From NCBI GenBank assembly GCA_021432635.1, contig MU270058.1:1-64000 (forward strand): a DNA stretch of 64,000 bases, in the 5' to 3' direction. The notes below the pieces were generated by a model, which worked only from the letters and a program-made list of their open reading frames with translations, was not told the DNA's origin and did not search any database. Source of the DNA: Thozetella sp. PMI_491 (Eukaryota; Ascomycota; Sordariomycetes; Chaetosphaeriales; Chaetosphaeriaceae). The position numbers and the translations under genes are program-made. Below are positions 12,063-24,229 of the stretch, piece by piece; position 1 is the first letter of the stretch, and each line of letters starts with the position of its first letter.

Positions 12063-12898
12063 GACTCATTCCAACGCGTCATCCATGAATGGTGCCTTAG
12101 GACCGCAGATGCATGTCCATGAATCTTTCTGTTTTGTGTCGAGGTCCTGCTAATGAGGTCCTGGTCGAATGGCATCGGAGTTTGAGTGGGATGTCCAAAG
12201 GTGGGTGGGCTGCGGCGCAGACGAGTCGGGAAGGAGATGGGATGGAGCTAGTCACTTTCTCCGGGTGGGACGACTTGCTGGCTCGTGCGCAGGCTGACAA
12301 AAAAACAAGACCCACTACCTATGGAACCTTAGTTAAGGTACCTGCCTAAATCGCGAGCTCTGGATGTCCTCCCACTCCGTTGCCGGCCTCCCACCGCATC
12401 GCCGGTCTCCCAGTGGCCGATCTCCAATAGCCGGCCTCCCACTCTGCCACTCTGCAGCCGACCTCCCACTCAGTGGCCGACCTCCCACTCAGTGGCCGAC
12501 CTCCCACTCAGTGGCCGACCTCCCACTCAGTGGCCGACCTCCCACTCAGTGACCGACCTCCCACTCGGCCGCCGGCTTACATCTGCCTCAGTTTGGTAAT
12601 CCACACTTTCAAGGTGGCTATAGACCGCGTCAACAGGCTTTCGAACTGTACTCCAAGTGCGCCTTGAATCAAATATATAATGAGCTGCGTCGAGACAGTA
12701 GAATCGATCTTAGCCATCCTCATCCAGCACAGCTCCCTTCAGCTCATCACTCAAGCAAACCTCTCTCTACTTCCTCGCTCAAACAAAGTTTGATCCACTC
12801 CATCCTCCCCACTACTACTCAGCCGCCCAGCCTAGCTACCCATCTATACCCTACCTTCACCTCTAAGCGGCCAAAAAGCCTCACGTCAATTGCTCATC
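12063..12898. promoter_or_regulatory. Divergent promoter between regulator and NmrA-like gene
   Basis: An 836-bp region between two genes transcribed away from each other. It contains a 19-bp minisatellite (separate entry). On the right side there is an A/T-rich TATA-like stretch at about 12668-12680 and a pyrimidine-rich leader at 12715-12890 ahead of the NmrA-like start. Confidence 0.55.
12456..12569. repeat. 19-bp minisatellite (six near-identical units)
   Basis: Unit GCCGACCTCCCACTCAGTG occurs five times in perfect register at 12456, 12475, 12494, 12513 and 12532, with a sixth diverged copy at 12551. More decayed copies (GCCGGCCTCCCAC, GCCGGTCTCCCAG and similar) extend the array leftward to about 12380. 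It lies roughly 320-510 bp upstream of both divergent start codons. Confidence 0.95.
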
Positions 12899-13801
12899 AT
12901 GTCCACAACCATCAAGAAGGTCGCCATTGCCGGCGCTGCCGGTGATCTCGGCAAGGTCGTCTTCGCCAGGCTCGTCAGTTCTGGCTTGTTCGAGCTCCGG
13001 GTCCTCCGACGAATTGGCTCAAAGTCCACATACCCCGAAGGCACTGACGTTGTCGATGTCGACTTCGACTCGGTCGACTCGCTAAAGGCCGCCCTCGTAG
13101 GCCAGGACGCCGTCATCTCTACGGTTGGGTACACAGGCCACCATACCCAGGTCGCTTTGATCGAAGCGGCGGCTGCCGCGGGCGTCGGGCGCATCATTCC
13201 TTCGGAATTCGGAGCCAATCAGGACATGCCCGCGACGCGCCAGCTCCCTGTCTTCATGGAGAAGACCAAGGTCCACGAGCAGCTCATCAAGACGGCCGAG
13301 ACGACTGGCCTCACCTACACGCTCATGTACAACAATTCCTTCCTGGACTGGGGCCTCGAGCGCGACTTCATCCTTCCTGTGGTAGATGGAAAGCGCGTCA
13401 TCATCGACGGCGGTGATCTTCCATTCAGCGCCACGACCCTAAGCAGTGTAGCCGACGCTGTAGTCGGCGTCTTAACCCATCCCGAGGAGACCAAGAACCG
13501 CTCAGTGCGCTACCATGACCTCATTACTACGCAGAATCAGATCCTGGCCATTCTCAAGAAGGTGGCGCCGACCCGGTCCTGGGAGGTTATGCATGCCAAA
13601 TTGGATGACCTCACCGCAGCAGCGGACGCGAGACTGGCCAAGGGACTCTACGACGTCGAGACTTTCGCCCCTTATCTAGCTCGTGCCACATTTGATCCGG
13701 CGTGCGGGGGCAAATTTGATACGAATGACAACGAATTGTTGGGCGTGAAGGGATTGTCGGAGGAAGATGTCACTCAGATCGCCGCAAAGATCTTCAACTG
13801 A
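12899..13801 (+). CDS. NmrA-like / isoflavone-reductase-like NAD(P)-binding oxidoreductase
   Basis: Atypical short-chain dehydrogenase of 300 residues in one exon, cytosolic. The N-terminal nucleotide-binding turn GAAGDLG at residues 12-18 matches the NmrA/PCBER/isoflavone reductase signature. IIPSEFGANQD near residue 100 and the helix containing EKTKVHEQLIK near 120 also match; that Lys corresponds to the usual catalytic position. Members either reduce phenolic or phenylpropanoid substrates with NADPH or act as redox sensors binding transcription factors. Both roles are possible here, and its promoter is shared with the cluster regulator. It is convergent with the DHA2 transporter; the 308-bp gap holds no gene. 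Confidence 0.9.
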   Translation: MSTTIKKVAIAGAAGDLGKVVFARLVSSGLFELRVLRRIGSKSTYPEGTDVVDVDFDSVDSLKAALVGQDAVISTVGYTGHHTQVALIEAAAAAGVGRIIPSEFGANQDMPATRQLPVFMEKTKVHEQLIKTAETTGLTYTLMYNNSFLDWGLERDFILPVVDGKRVIIDGGDLPFSATTLSSVADAVVGVLTHPEETKNRSVRYHDLITTQNQILAILKKVAPTRSWEVMHAKLDDLTAAADARLAKGLYDVETFAPYLARATFDPACGGKFDTNDNELLGVKGLSEEDVTQIAAKIFN

Positions 13802-14109
13802 ACCATGGAAGCTTCATTAGCCAAGGCATCTAGCTGCCAATCATCACTCTCTCTTAGACAGATTTCGACACGGATTTTGCGTTTGCGAGCAGGTTAACAA
13901 GATCATTCGTTCAATTTCATATAGGAAAGACACTATTCTCAATCTCCAGCGCTGCTAATGCGCGTAGCTCTGTATCCTGATCTATGAAATTATGAAAAAG
14001 GTCCCTTCTATGAAACGCCTATATGTGCAGCCGTCATAATTAGCCCAAGCGCTTTTCTCTATAGCGAAAGTAACCCCCTCCACCCGCATTTTTAACAGAT
14101 CGACACACT

Positions 14110-15867
14110 CTAAACAACGTCGTCCACCCCTGCGTAGACCACTTCCATATCAGACAACTCCTTTGCAGGCCGCAGACCTCCGCGCCTAGAGGAGCGCCAT
14201 AGGAATACGAGGCTGAGAAGAAGCCCAAACGCCGCCACGGCGCAAGCCCAGTACTCGGCGCTGCGGTATCCCGCCAGAGTCTTCTCCGGGCCCTCCGGCA
14301 TGTTCTTTGTGACCTGCTGCTCGATCGTCCCGGCCACGCCCAGGCTGATGGAGACGCTGTAGTTGACGAGCGTGTTCACCAAGCTCATCGCCATCCCCTG
14401 GTTTTCTCTCCCCACGGCGTTACTGAGGATGAGGATGGCGGCAGGGAAGCTCATGTCCAGTCCCAGGGGGGCAAATATCATACTGGGGAAGAGCTGGGCC
14501 CAGTAGCTCTGTCCGGGGGGGTACGTCGCAAACAGCACGAGAGACACCAACACGAACGCCACGGACATCACCATGATAATCGCCGGATGCAGCTTGGCCA
14601 TGAGATATCCCGTCAGAAGGGCTCCGCCGAACCCCACAAGGATCGGGGGGGTGGTATACGCAGCAGCGAGCAGCGAGGGCTTCTCTTCGAAAATAAGCAG
14701 CGTTGCCCAGTAGTAATAAGTGTAACCTCCATAACCGCCCCAGGCAGCGGCAACGCAGGCGAGGGTGTACGCTACCTGCGCGTTCAGCGCCTGAAACGGG
14801 ATGAGCGGTGCCGGCGAGATCTTCACCTCGACGTAGAAAAATGCAGCAGCGAAGAGAACGCCCAGGACCAAGAAGACAGGGATGTAAGGCACCGTCCACG
14901 AGACGACGACGGCCTGGTTCCAGGCGAGGTTGAAGAGGACCAGCGCGGTGATGCCCAGCGCCCCGGCCGGTATGTCGGTCGCCCATAGGGTTTCCTTGAG
15001 GGACGGCCGCGTCTTGAGTGTGGAAAAAAGAGACGGCGACTCGGGCACTGCCAAGTAAGCACCGAGGCTCGCCCCTGCGGCTAGCATCCCCACGGTCCAG
15101 TAGCCCCAGGGCCACCACACATGCTCGGCAAACAGCGAGGAGATTACTGCCCCGAAGACGAATCCGATGGGGGAGAGACCGCCGTACAGGCCAAAGATGA
15201 CATTCTGCTCTTGGTTAGAGAGTTGATCAACAGCGGCAAGCGGCCCAAGGGTAGCCTCTTTTACGAGCCGCCGGAGTTGGGGGAAGGTCGGCGACCTACC
15301 TTCTTCATGCCGGGTGGATAGGCGCGGCCAAGGATAGCCAGGGCGTTCGGAATGCACACGGACGGTCCGATGCCGCATAGAACCCGCGACAAGATGAACA
15401 GGTACTGGGAGCTGTACACACTCAGTCCGGAAACCACCGAGCAGGCCGTGTACCAAAGCATCCCGGCGATGAAGAGCGGTTTATGGCCGAAGTAGTCACC
15501 CAGCCGGCCCGACAAGAGAATGAAAGAACCGACTGTCAGGCTGTATCCGGCGATCAGCCAGCTCAGCTCTCCTGGGTGTGTGACGTTGAATGCCGAAGCG
15601 ATGACCTGGAGAATGCTGCCCGAGCTTGTCAGCCCCGTCTTTCTAGGTCGGGATGTGAGGGTTTGCAGCGCACCATACGGTCTGTCCCATGCCAGCCTGG
15701 GCAAATACCTGCGCGCCGAGCAGCACGATGACGAAAACCAGCTCGCGGATGGGGTTCAGGCTCTGGGAAATCCAGCGGGAGTCGGGGTCAGTATGGCCAT
15801 CTTCGTGGGTGGACTGCTCATCCGAGTCCACCACGGCGACTTGGACCTGCACTTCTGGGCCCTTCAT
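14110..15867 (-). CDS. MFS transporter (DHA2/ATR1-like drug efflux), 3 exons
   Basis: Membrane transporter of about 541 residues. Exons on the minus strand are 15867-15679, 15638-15300 and 15207-14110. The second intron (92 nt, CTAACC branch) is clear. The first (40 nt) is unusually short and its exact borders are uncertain; a donor 30 nt upstream is possible. Family features include AQAGMGQ in the first membrane segment, GSFILLSGRLGDYFGHKPLF (motif A), RVLCGIGPSVCIPNALAIL, and after splicing GLYGGLSPIGFVFGAVI. At the C-terminal half, NAVGRENQGMAMSLVNT is typical of DHA2 proteins with 14 membrane segments. The family exports toxic compounds and fungal metabolites. With the transporter at 2016-3630 it brackets the cluster. 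Confidence 0.88.
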
Positions 15868-18045
15868 GTTGACCAGAAATCACAGACACAGATGCACAGA
15901 TGCAAAAACTCTTGTAGAGATTTCTCGAGGCTGGGCTTGCCGGTGAGGTGCACAGAGCTACGAGAGCCACGAAAGGGGCAGCAGGTCTATATGGCCAAAG
16001 ATGCCGGCGCAAGAGTCATCGTCTCCTCCACCTGCGCAGCAGCGGCTTATCTCTGGCCGTACACGGGGCGATTTTTCACTGGGCTTTTGCATTTTCACGA
16101 TATCGGAGGTAGCGGTCTAGATCGTGGGAGCTAATCGGATGACCCATAAGAGCCACGACCCATGTGACCAAGAGCCCCAAGGACCCGCGTAGCGTCCCAC
16201 CGTCTCCTTCCCGGTGCCGGTCGTAGAAAGAGCCCCAAAGTTCCGTGCTGCCGACCCCCAAAGGGGCAACACCGCTAGCAACGGCGGGAACGGGAATGCC
16301 GCCCGGGGGTCATCCGCCTTGCCGGGAATTCGTCCGGCTGCTATTCCCGCGAGCAGCTGCGAGGCCGGCTCCAGCCGCTCCGTATTGTGCTTAGCTCTCA
16401 CCGATGCAATCCGACCAAGCTCCCATAATCTCGTCGGCAGAAAAAAAAGGTGAGCCTAGGTGGCTCCGGAGGGCTAGCAGTCCGGAGATCGGCCTGCTTG
16501 GCAGCCGAAGTTTTGCCCATCGGAAGCCTGCCCGCCGGTCCATGTCAGACCCACTGACGGTCTCCAAGACTCAAGGCCGAGCTAGTATAGATGCCCTCCG
16601 GCCAGAAGATATATATATAACCCTGGCTATCAACTGCTGCCAAGTCTTCTCGGGCTGGTCTCCGCATCACTTTCATACACACATATTTCCTCAAGCAAGA
16701 AAGTGCTTTAGGGTTGTGGGCGTGTGGTGTATGGGCCCTTAGACTTCCACCAAAACGGCACCAACAATCCCTGCAGGGCGTTGGGGTCTAGATTGCGAAC
16801 GCATAGGCACTCGAAAGATATGGATTACGAATCGGCTCTGGCCAGCTCCGCTTTCGAAAGCCAGGCAGACAGGCTACGGCTACATCCCGCAGGTGGGCAG
16901 TCAAGGTAGTTTCTCTACGTCTCGGGTTTAAGATGCTGTGGCTAAGTGGAGCGCAACACGATCGGCCCCATTGTATGGCTTCGGCTCTCCAATTTGGGCA
17001 ATTCCGCTCTAAGTGCAAACCAGGCGAGAGGCGAAGAGCTGATTAGGGACGGCGAGGAGAGGAAGGTAAGTGGAAAGAGAGAGCCAATTGTGCTTATATA
17101 GCTAGGGTGTTGAGGCTTTAAAATGCATGTCCGATTCAGGGAAACAATCAAGGTGACGCGGTTGACAAATCGGTATATGATCCCCGTCGAGGGGGTAGAA
17201 ACAATGCGCTGAAGGTTATTTCCTATTTTGTCTTGCTAAGCGAGGAGCGAGAAGCGAGGGCATAATTAAAGAGGCAATGGGGCACCTAATTACTGTAGTA
17301 GAGGGCCAAGAGGCTCCCCCCCCTCCCCACCCAGCGCAGTGGGACTCTCTTTAGTTGGGGGTTCCCAGCAGCTGAGCTGAGTATGCAGGTTGGCAAGGGA
17401 GTCTGCCTTGACATTCGCTCCAATTGGCCCATGAATACGGCTGCCATGATCAATCTCTGCCCTGCCAAATCGGGACATATTCTGGAACCAACAAACCCGA
17501 GCACACCAATCACTGGAGATTGCGCGCGCTTAGTCCCTGTCCCGAGAGCAGAGGATGCTACACTACCTCCTGCATCGCGTCGCTATAGGGCACCACCGAT
17601 CCCTCAACCTCTTGGCCGGGCTCCCGACAGGTCGGAAAGGCCGATTAAGTGGGAGGAATGGGGGCCTTTGCCGCCGCTTGTCGCTCCTCGTTCCCGTGCA
17701 GCTCTATGGGGCAGCCACAGCGCATCTCGCGTAGCCAGCCGAGATAGGCATCTGGCCGGGAGGCGGACATCCGATGGAGCTGGATGTGGTTGCACCAAAT
17801 CTTGTGGAGGTATTTTCCCGCCCGCCTAACCCCGGGGGGCGGGGGGAGGTGGATGACGCCCCTGCATCAGCCACCATGCACTGTGCATACCGCTGGGAAC
17901 TCGCTGAACATACTTTTACATGCAACTTCGAGGCAAGCTCATTGGAGCAGAGGAAATAAACGTAGAATTCTAGCTAAGGGGTATCTTTGAATTGGCCATT
18001 ATCTAAATCAACTGGAACCTTCTGCAGCCACCGCGGCAGCCCAAC
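15868..18045. other. Intergenic, no gene recognised
   Basis: A 2.2-kb interval separating the cluster from the Clr5 gene. Several open frames exist (for example 17383-17829) but they have no family resemblance, no splice support and low-complexity composition. No repeat or RNA gene was identified. Confidence 0.45.
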
Positions 18046-19802
18046 CTATCGCTGCTGGCAATTCTGCGCTGCCTCCCGCTCCTCTTCCTCCAGAATCCTT
18101 AGGATGTTGGGAGATATTTGGTAATTCCGCCGTGCCGCATTAATCTGGTGGGCCTCGGCCAACCTCCCATTCGTCCTGAGCACCGTCTCTAGGCGCACCG
18201 CCATGTGCAGCCAACTACCGTCCATGGGGGCCGAAAGGAACGTGCCCAGCGCTTCTTGGAGCCCCTGCTCATCCCCGATCGAGACACAGTAGGTGGCCGT
18301 CAGGAACCAGCCGCCGCGGTAGACGTGTCGGTCCCCCGAGCTCCAGGTCGCCGGGGGCGTGCCCTTGTTTGTCTCGCGCGTCGTCACGCGCCAGAGTAGC
18401 TCCTTCGCCCGGTCGGCGAACTTTTCCCCCGGGACGCTGAATCGTAGCTCGGCGTACATGGCGTCGTACGCGAGGCTGGCCGCCTCGGTGCTGTCGGTGC
18501 CGAGGGCGGCGTTGGACTGGGCGACGAGCTTCTCGTAGTCCTCAAGCAGCTTCTTGACGATGTCGGGGTCTGTCTCCTTGCGCATGCAGAGGTAGGCTCG
18601 CGTGGCGAGGAGGGTGTGGACCGTGTCCTGGCCCAGCATGTGGACCAGTGTATCGGTCCAGACCATCCAGGCCGAGTGTGTGTAGTATTCCAGCTTGTCG
18701 AAGTTGTCCTCGGAGAAGGCCATCAAGGAGCGTATGATGCGGCCGGCGGGGTGGTTCGGCGCCTTCGAGTCCGTGAGAGCTAGCACGTAGCGGAAGAACG
18801 TGTCGGCAATGTCTTTCCGTCCGTAGTTGAGCGCGAGCTGGGGCACCAGGACGCACATGTCCCAGGTGCCGACGATGTGGCCGTCCATGATCAGACCCTC
18901 CACCTCGAGGAACGACGCGCGGAGCAGCCTCCCGCCGTCGTAAAATTCCCCTTTATGAAGGTGGTCCATGGCGGCAATGAAATAGCCGCAGAGGTTGTAT
19001 TCGTAGGCGCCCATGTGGGTGAAGCTCTTACTTGGGTCCCAGCGCGGGTCCTGTTCTGTCCAGTTCCAAATCGCTGCTCGATGCGTGGCCATAGCGGTAA
19101 GGAGCTCTCGGGTCTGGTCGTCCTCGAGCGGCCGGGTCGGGGCCTGCACGGGTGGCACGAAGCCGAGGCCGAGGTTGCTAGCCGTCGTTCCCTTGCGTCC
19201 CACGGCGGCTGCCCGGTTGCCGTCTCCTCCGGCCTCCCTTCCCTCATGAGTGGCCGTCTTGTACTTGTGCCAGTTCCACTTTGCGAACTGGGCTTTGTAC
19301 ATTCGGGGGCTGGGGGTGGTCCGCGGTCAGCTGTGCGAAGGGAAACAGGAAATTCTGGTACTCACGTCGCCCGGAACTTGTATGCACTCTGGACGATCTG
19401 GATAACATCCTTCAGTCTTACGTTCTGGTGCATGTAGAGTTCTTTAATCATCGGCTTGACCGTCTCCCAGTCGTCTCCTGTCCGCATGACATTGGGCTGG
19501 CATGGCAGCTGTATTACGCTGGAAGCCGCGGCTAGGCTCCTGGGTCGCGCCGGTGGTTGTCTTTCTTTCGCGGCGCTGCTTCGTCCCCGCTGCGGCCGTC
19601 TCGTGCAGCCTGTTGGGGCTTGTCTTGCTGGGGCTCGGCCTGCGTCTACATGTGCAGGAGGCGAAGAGACACATCCATGGAGCGTCTGCGTTGGTGGACT
19701 ATCGGTGCTCTGAGGCGAGTCAAAACTCTGAGGAGAGCCCAGGCTCTGAGGAGAGTCCAGGCTCTGAAGAGAGTCCAGGCTTTGGGGCGAGTCCGGGAGC
19801 AT
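18046..19802 (-). CDS. Clr5-domain protein, 2 exons
   Basis: A 566-residue protein; exons on the minus strand are 19802-19366 and 19309-18046, with one 56-nt intron. The intron splits the Clr5 domain (PF14420-type, residues about 108-162): DDWETVKPMIKELY before it and RMYKAQFAKWNWHKY after it. The ATG at 19802 is used because the frame upstream offers only a GTG. The N-terminus carries Ser-Pro-Gln repeats (separate entry), then a basic Pro/Ala-rich stretch. The C-terminal 400 residues are Trp- and Tyr-rich and helical-looking without a recognised domain. Clr5 proteins are abundant and poorly understood in Pezizomycotina; the domain is named after a fission-yeast silencing factor. Nuclear function is inferred only from the domain. 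No metabolic partner is adjacent. Confidence 0.82.
19695..19793 (-). repeat. Coding tandem repeat, SPQS(L/F)(D/G)
   Basis: Residues 4-36 of the Clr5 protein repeat the pattern D-S-P-Q-S-L/F/T with an 18- or 15-nt period. On the plus strand this appears as repeats of GAGAGTCCAGGCTCTGA. The period keeps the reading frame, so copy-number change would alter only the tail length. Confidence 0.8.
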
Positions 19803-22800
19803 CGTGGCTGTCGAGCGGTCGATGGACAAAGGAGAAAGCGTTGGGGGCTGCAAGTCGGAAGCGATACGGCAAAACAAGCTTTCCACCCCGACGGGCGCGG
19901 GGGCCTATGTATACCTTCTGCGCCACGGAGGGGAAGAAAGGGGGCTCATGACGCAGCCCACAGGCGTCGAGGCGAAACGCGGATAACCGCGAGGCGACAA
20001 GGGTGGGGTGTTGTAGCGACAATTCCAACTAGTAAAGGTCTAAGGAGGTGTGCCGGGAGTGCTGACGCACCAGCTCCGGGGGTTTACATCAGCGGTCCTG
20101 GTATCCTGCCATCTCGCTCGTAGTGGCGCTTCCGTCCAATGAAACGGTTCGTCTGTAACGGTACGCCAGACTTCAGCCCTACTAAACCAGCAATCGGTCC
20201 TGGAGTGGCAGCGGAAAGGATTAGACGAGTGGAGTCGTCCATGCGTTTAGCTCCTCGCCAGTCCTCTTCAGAGTCATCGCTAGGCTAGCAGTGCACAGGC
20301 CCGGACGACTCAAGACCCATGCGCCTCGACAGGGAATCGCGTTTCCCGCACCCTATTCAGCAGCCTAGCCAATCATCCCCCGCCGGGCACGTATGCAAGG
20401 ACCTAGACCCAGCCTTATTAGATCGGCACCTTGGTCCGTTAACCTTCCATTCCAGCCGAGAAAGAGAGGTCCAAGGGGGGGCAGGATCGCACTAGCATTC
20501 CCCAGCGCCAGCACAGGTCTCCCCTGCGGGCCGATCTTGCTTGCTACCGTTTTTGCTGGCTACCGTCTTGGATTGCCGGGCCTTGCTAGAAACCCGAGTA
20601 AGGTACCCGGAATAACCAGCAAAGTCCCCCCGATCACTCCACCCCGGTGGACCACGCGATGTAGGGAAGACCGGGGAAGGAGGACTGCAACCTAGAGGCG
20701 CCGGGGACCGCTTTGTGGAACGCGATCAGCCCTGGATAAACGACCCAACAAGGAAAGGTCTTGCAGAACAGAAAAAAGTTTGGTGGGTCTTACCCGCACC
20801 CGCACGCATACTCCGGTCTGAGTGTAGACGAATTACCGACGAGAGCAGCCTTAGCAACCTTACACGGCCAAACGGAGCACACCATCTATCTCGGGAACCT
20901 GCTTGGTGAGCAGCCGGCTTCTGCGTCTCTGCCCTTCGCAAGCTGCCTGCGGCCGCCACATCATCACCCATGTCAGCCATGCCGACGACGCCCACGCGGC
21001 CGCCTGGCTGGTAATCCCACTACCGTGGGACAACGGCTGTCGGCGCTCTCCACGCCACGGACGCCATGCCACGGATAGACGGCAAATGAGGGACCACGGA
21101 CGGCAAGTGAGAAGCCACGCCGAGCGACGTGCGAAGCGGCAACACGTGCGTTTTTTCGCCCCCAACGACAGTCTGGCCGTGAAGGGAGGGGGGAAGCCGC
21201 GCGACGAGCCCAAAATTGGGGTCCCACGGGCATTGCCTCCATATTTGGCAGGGGACTGCGGGCTCCACTTCAGCTATGCTGCGGAGAAGCCAGCGAGCCA
21301 GCAAAGGCCAGGCCGTTGTGCTGGCACCGCTAGGCCCATCGGAAACAAGGTGGAAGTTGGAGTGCAGTGTTGGCCATTTACAGGGGCCCAGCCTACTGTA
21401 GATCTGGTCGCACCTTTCGCTTAAATGTCAAAGTAGGTATAGAATTGAGAACCAGGCTGACCGCTCGGGGCTATCATTGTGGAGTACTATAACTAAGGGC
21501 GCCAGGGGGGGTCCCCTGCCAGCCACACAGGCACTTTGGTCACAAAGGACCCCCCTATGGTGTGGGCCTCCCGTGGTAAGGTTCATCCTTCCGGGGTACG
21601 AAACAGGTAAGTGTTAGGTCGTTATGTCGCACGACGAATGCCGACAATAATCGTGCCAACTACTCCCTACAGTACCTAGGCCGTGCCAAGTCCAAATACG
21701 CCGCCATGTGCGAATCCCGGGGTTCTCGTCTACAGGAAAGATTGGGAAAAGACAGAATGGAGGGGCGGGGCGGGGCGGCATACCTCCAAGCACATCTACT
21801 AATTACAATATGCACTTCGCTTACCTATACCCATTGATTGATTCCAAACCACTCCGCACGCTAGGCACTCCGGGAGCGTCGTCGTCCCGACTCCGCTGGA
21901 TGTTGCATTTATTCGTGGGCACGAAAGGAAGGTGGTTCAACGTCAGATATGCCTACCCACGACGGTCTCACGTTGACAACAAGGCAGTGGAGGATGCCTG
22001 GTGTGATGTTTGTCATACACACAGCATCGCATATTCTGCCACCCTAAGGAATCTAGCGTTGCGCAAGTGGGAAGGCGCCGGCTGTGGCCACCCCCGCAGG
22101 GGATAGGAACCCTGCAGATCATGCCTCGGGGCTAAAACACGTACATAATATTTCGGGATGCTTCGGGGCATCCCCGAGCGACTTGCAGCGCACACGACCG
22201 GGCGCTAGGCAGTAGGCAGTGGCGAGATGGAAGCGGGCGCGAAGAGGAAGAGGTTGTATCAAAATCCTGCAGAACTCTCTTTGCCGAGCCTCGTACCGCT
22301 GCTGTGCCGAAGTGCTAGTGCCGCTTGTCGTGCCAATGGAGCTGCCAGAGAAGGGTGCCGAAGCGCCCACCAGCGGTGTGCGGCCCAATCCTGTCGTGCT
22401 AGCCGGCTATGGGAGTACCAACGTTGGGCACCCAGACGCCTCCCGGGCACAGTACCTACCAAGATGGACCGTCTCAATTCTGGCTGGTCGAGATCCGGGC
22501 CGTTTCCCGGTTCCAAGAGCCTAGATTATTTACTCTGAATAGGACAAATTCCGCGAAGGAAGCATAGAACCTGATCAACGCTCCTTGGCTACCTGGAATA
22601 AGTAAGGGGGCTGCGGCGAGCTGCAGCCCTACATCCCCCGGCACCGGCATGACCTCGCCTGATTGCTGTTTATGTTCGTCTTGCCTGTCAGCTCTTACGC
22701 TGCGAGCAATCAGGTGCCGTCCCTGGCTGAGACAGGGGGGGCCCTCACCGCGGCTGGATCACCAGCTAAATGCAAATAGAACCCTAGCGCACGGTTCCCT

Positions 22801-24229
22801 CTAGCCGTAAATGGGTAAAAAACTGGCACTAAAGTCAGAACCTTTCAGAGGGCCCCGGGTCCCTGATTCAGAAACTGTCTAATCCTTCCCGCTCGTTACT
22901 GCAGAAGGGCTTGCTAGTTTGATGGACCCACGAGAGGTAGCCAGGAGAATTCCGTAAGGCGGGAAGAGGCGTATAGGATAAGGCACCCCTTGGGGCGGAT
23001 GCCGGCGCCCGACCAATTTTGTCACCTACTACGAGGAGTCCCAGCAACTATCGAGCACCCTTGTCGAGCTGCTCTCCTCTTAACGAGATTTGCTGTGAGT
23101 AGGTATTGTGGCACGGCAAGCGGAATGGCGCCGCCGTGGAGACTACACACTACAGCATAATCAAGAAATACCTTGAAGACCGGTCCTGTGAACCACGGTC
23201 TCGCCGCACCACGAGATCCGCCATCTCCGCAACTCCGTCCTTCCACTTCCACTTCTAGTCAGACAACGGATGCAGTTACATGATTTGAGGTCTTACATAC
23301 AACGTCTGACCTGCGAGCATTAAGATTGCGGAGATTACTCCATATTCTCCTCTTCGCCAATCATTCTCCCTGAAGCGTAACAACCGCAGCTAATGGACGT
23401 CCAAGCGCCTCGTGGCTTTGCACATCCAAGCCCGACCTGCATAACGGCCGGTCAGATCAACAGCCTTCTCTGGCTCTTCAGATTTCGTAGAAATGCTGCC
23501 CGTCCGGAGACTTTTCGGGGAGCCGGACTCTTCTCATCTCCTTTGGTGCCATGTGGCTAAGACGCGGATGGTGTTATGCTACCGCGAGGGATGGTAGATT
23601 AGAAATTAGGACAGGGCCTCTCGCTTCATAGGAAGCGGGGGGATGATATTGCATTAGCTGACCAAAGATTGTTCTACTATTCTAGCAGGCTTAGGGGTGA
23701 ACCGCTTGTATACTAACCAGGATGATTGTTTTCTTAATTTGGACCGCATCTGAACTACTTGCACGCTACGGAGTGCTTCATCTATCCACCGCCTTGGCAG
23801 CGCCACAGTTGCGCGAGCGAAAGCGAGGGTTTCAGGATTCAAGGGGCGACAAAATGGATTCGCTGAATTACAATGGTGTCGAGCCCAGGGCTCGCCTAGC
23901 TAAAGGCCCTAAAGTGCTATGGATACCTCGCTCTCCACACCTTGACTCGAGCTTGTGACAAGTTTGAGGGCTTTCCTAAGTGGCGTGAGTCGGCTGAAGG
24001 TGACAAGAGAGAAGCACCGCCAATTCCTTAATTCCTGCAACTCCGCAGTAGTCACGCAGATCACAGCTCAATGACTGCCGTCGGGCCAGCATAATACCCC
24101 TGAGGTGTGCATGAGATGTTACCTAGAACCCTCCCAGCCTGCAGGACCCTCGTGGTTTGCTGCCGGCAAGCTTTGATACCAATCTTCCGAACCTGTCTGG
24201 GCAATGTCCGCACAGAACGAGGCCTCCTG
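19803..24229. other. Gene-poor interval
   Basis: About 4.4 kb without a recognisable gene. Open frames are short and overlap on both strands, as expected by chance in G+C-rich DNA. One 9-bp perfect inverted repeat with a 32-bp spacer (GGGGGGTCC at 21506-21514 and GGACCCCCC at 21547-21555) is the only structure noted. Confidence 0.4.

Noticed and set aside
12380..12569. Regular repeats considered as a CRISPR array
   Set aside because: Units are directly adjacent with no unique spacers and the DNA is fungal nuclear; it is a minisatellite.
17383..17829. 148-codon plus-strand open frame
   Set aside because: It has no family resemblance, is rich in Arg/Pro/Ser as expected of chance frames in G+C-rich DNA, and is overlapped by open frames on the other strand.
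21506..21555. 9-bp perfect inverted repeat with 32-bp spacer
   Set aside because: It is G/C homopolymer-based, isolated and without flanking duplication, so it is not evidence for a transposon end.
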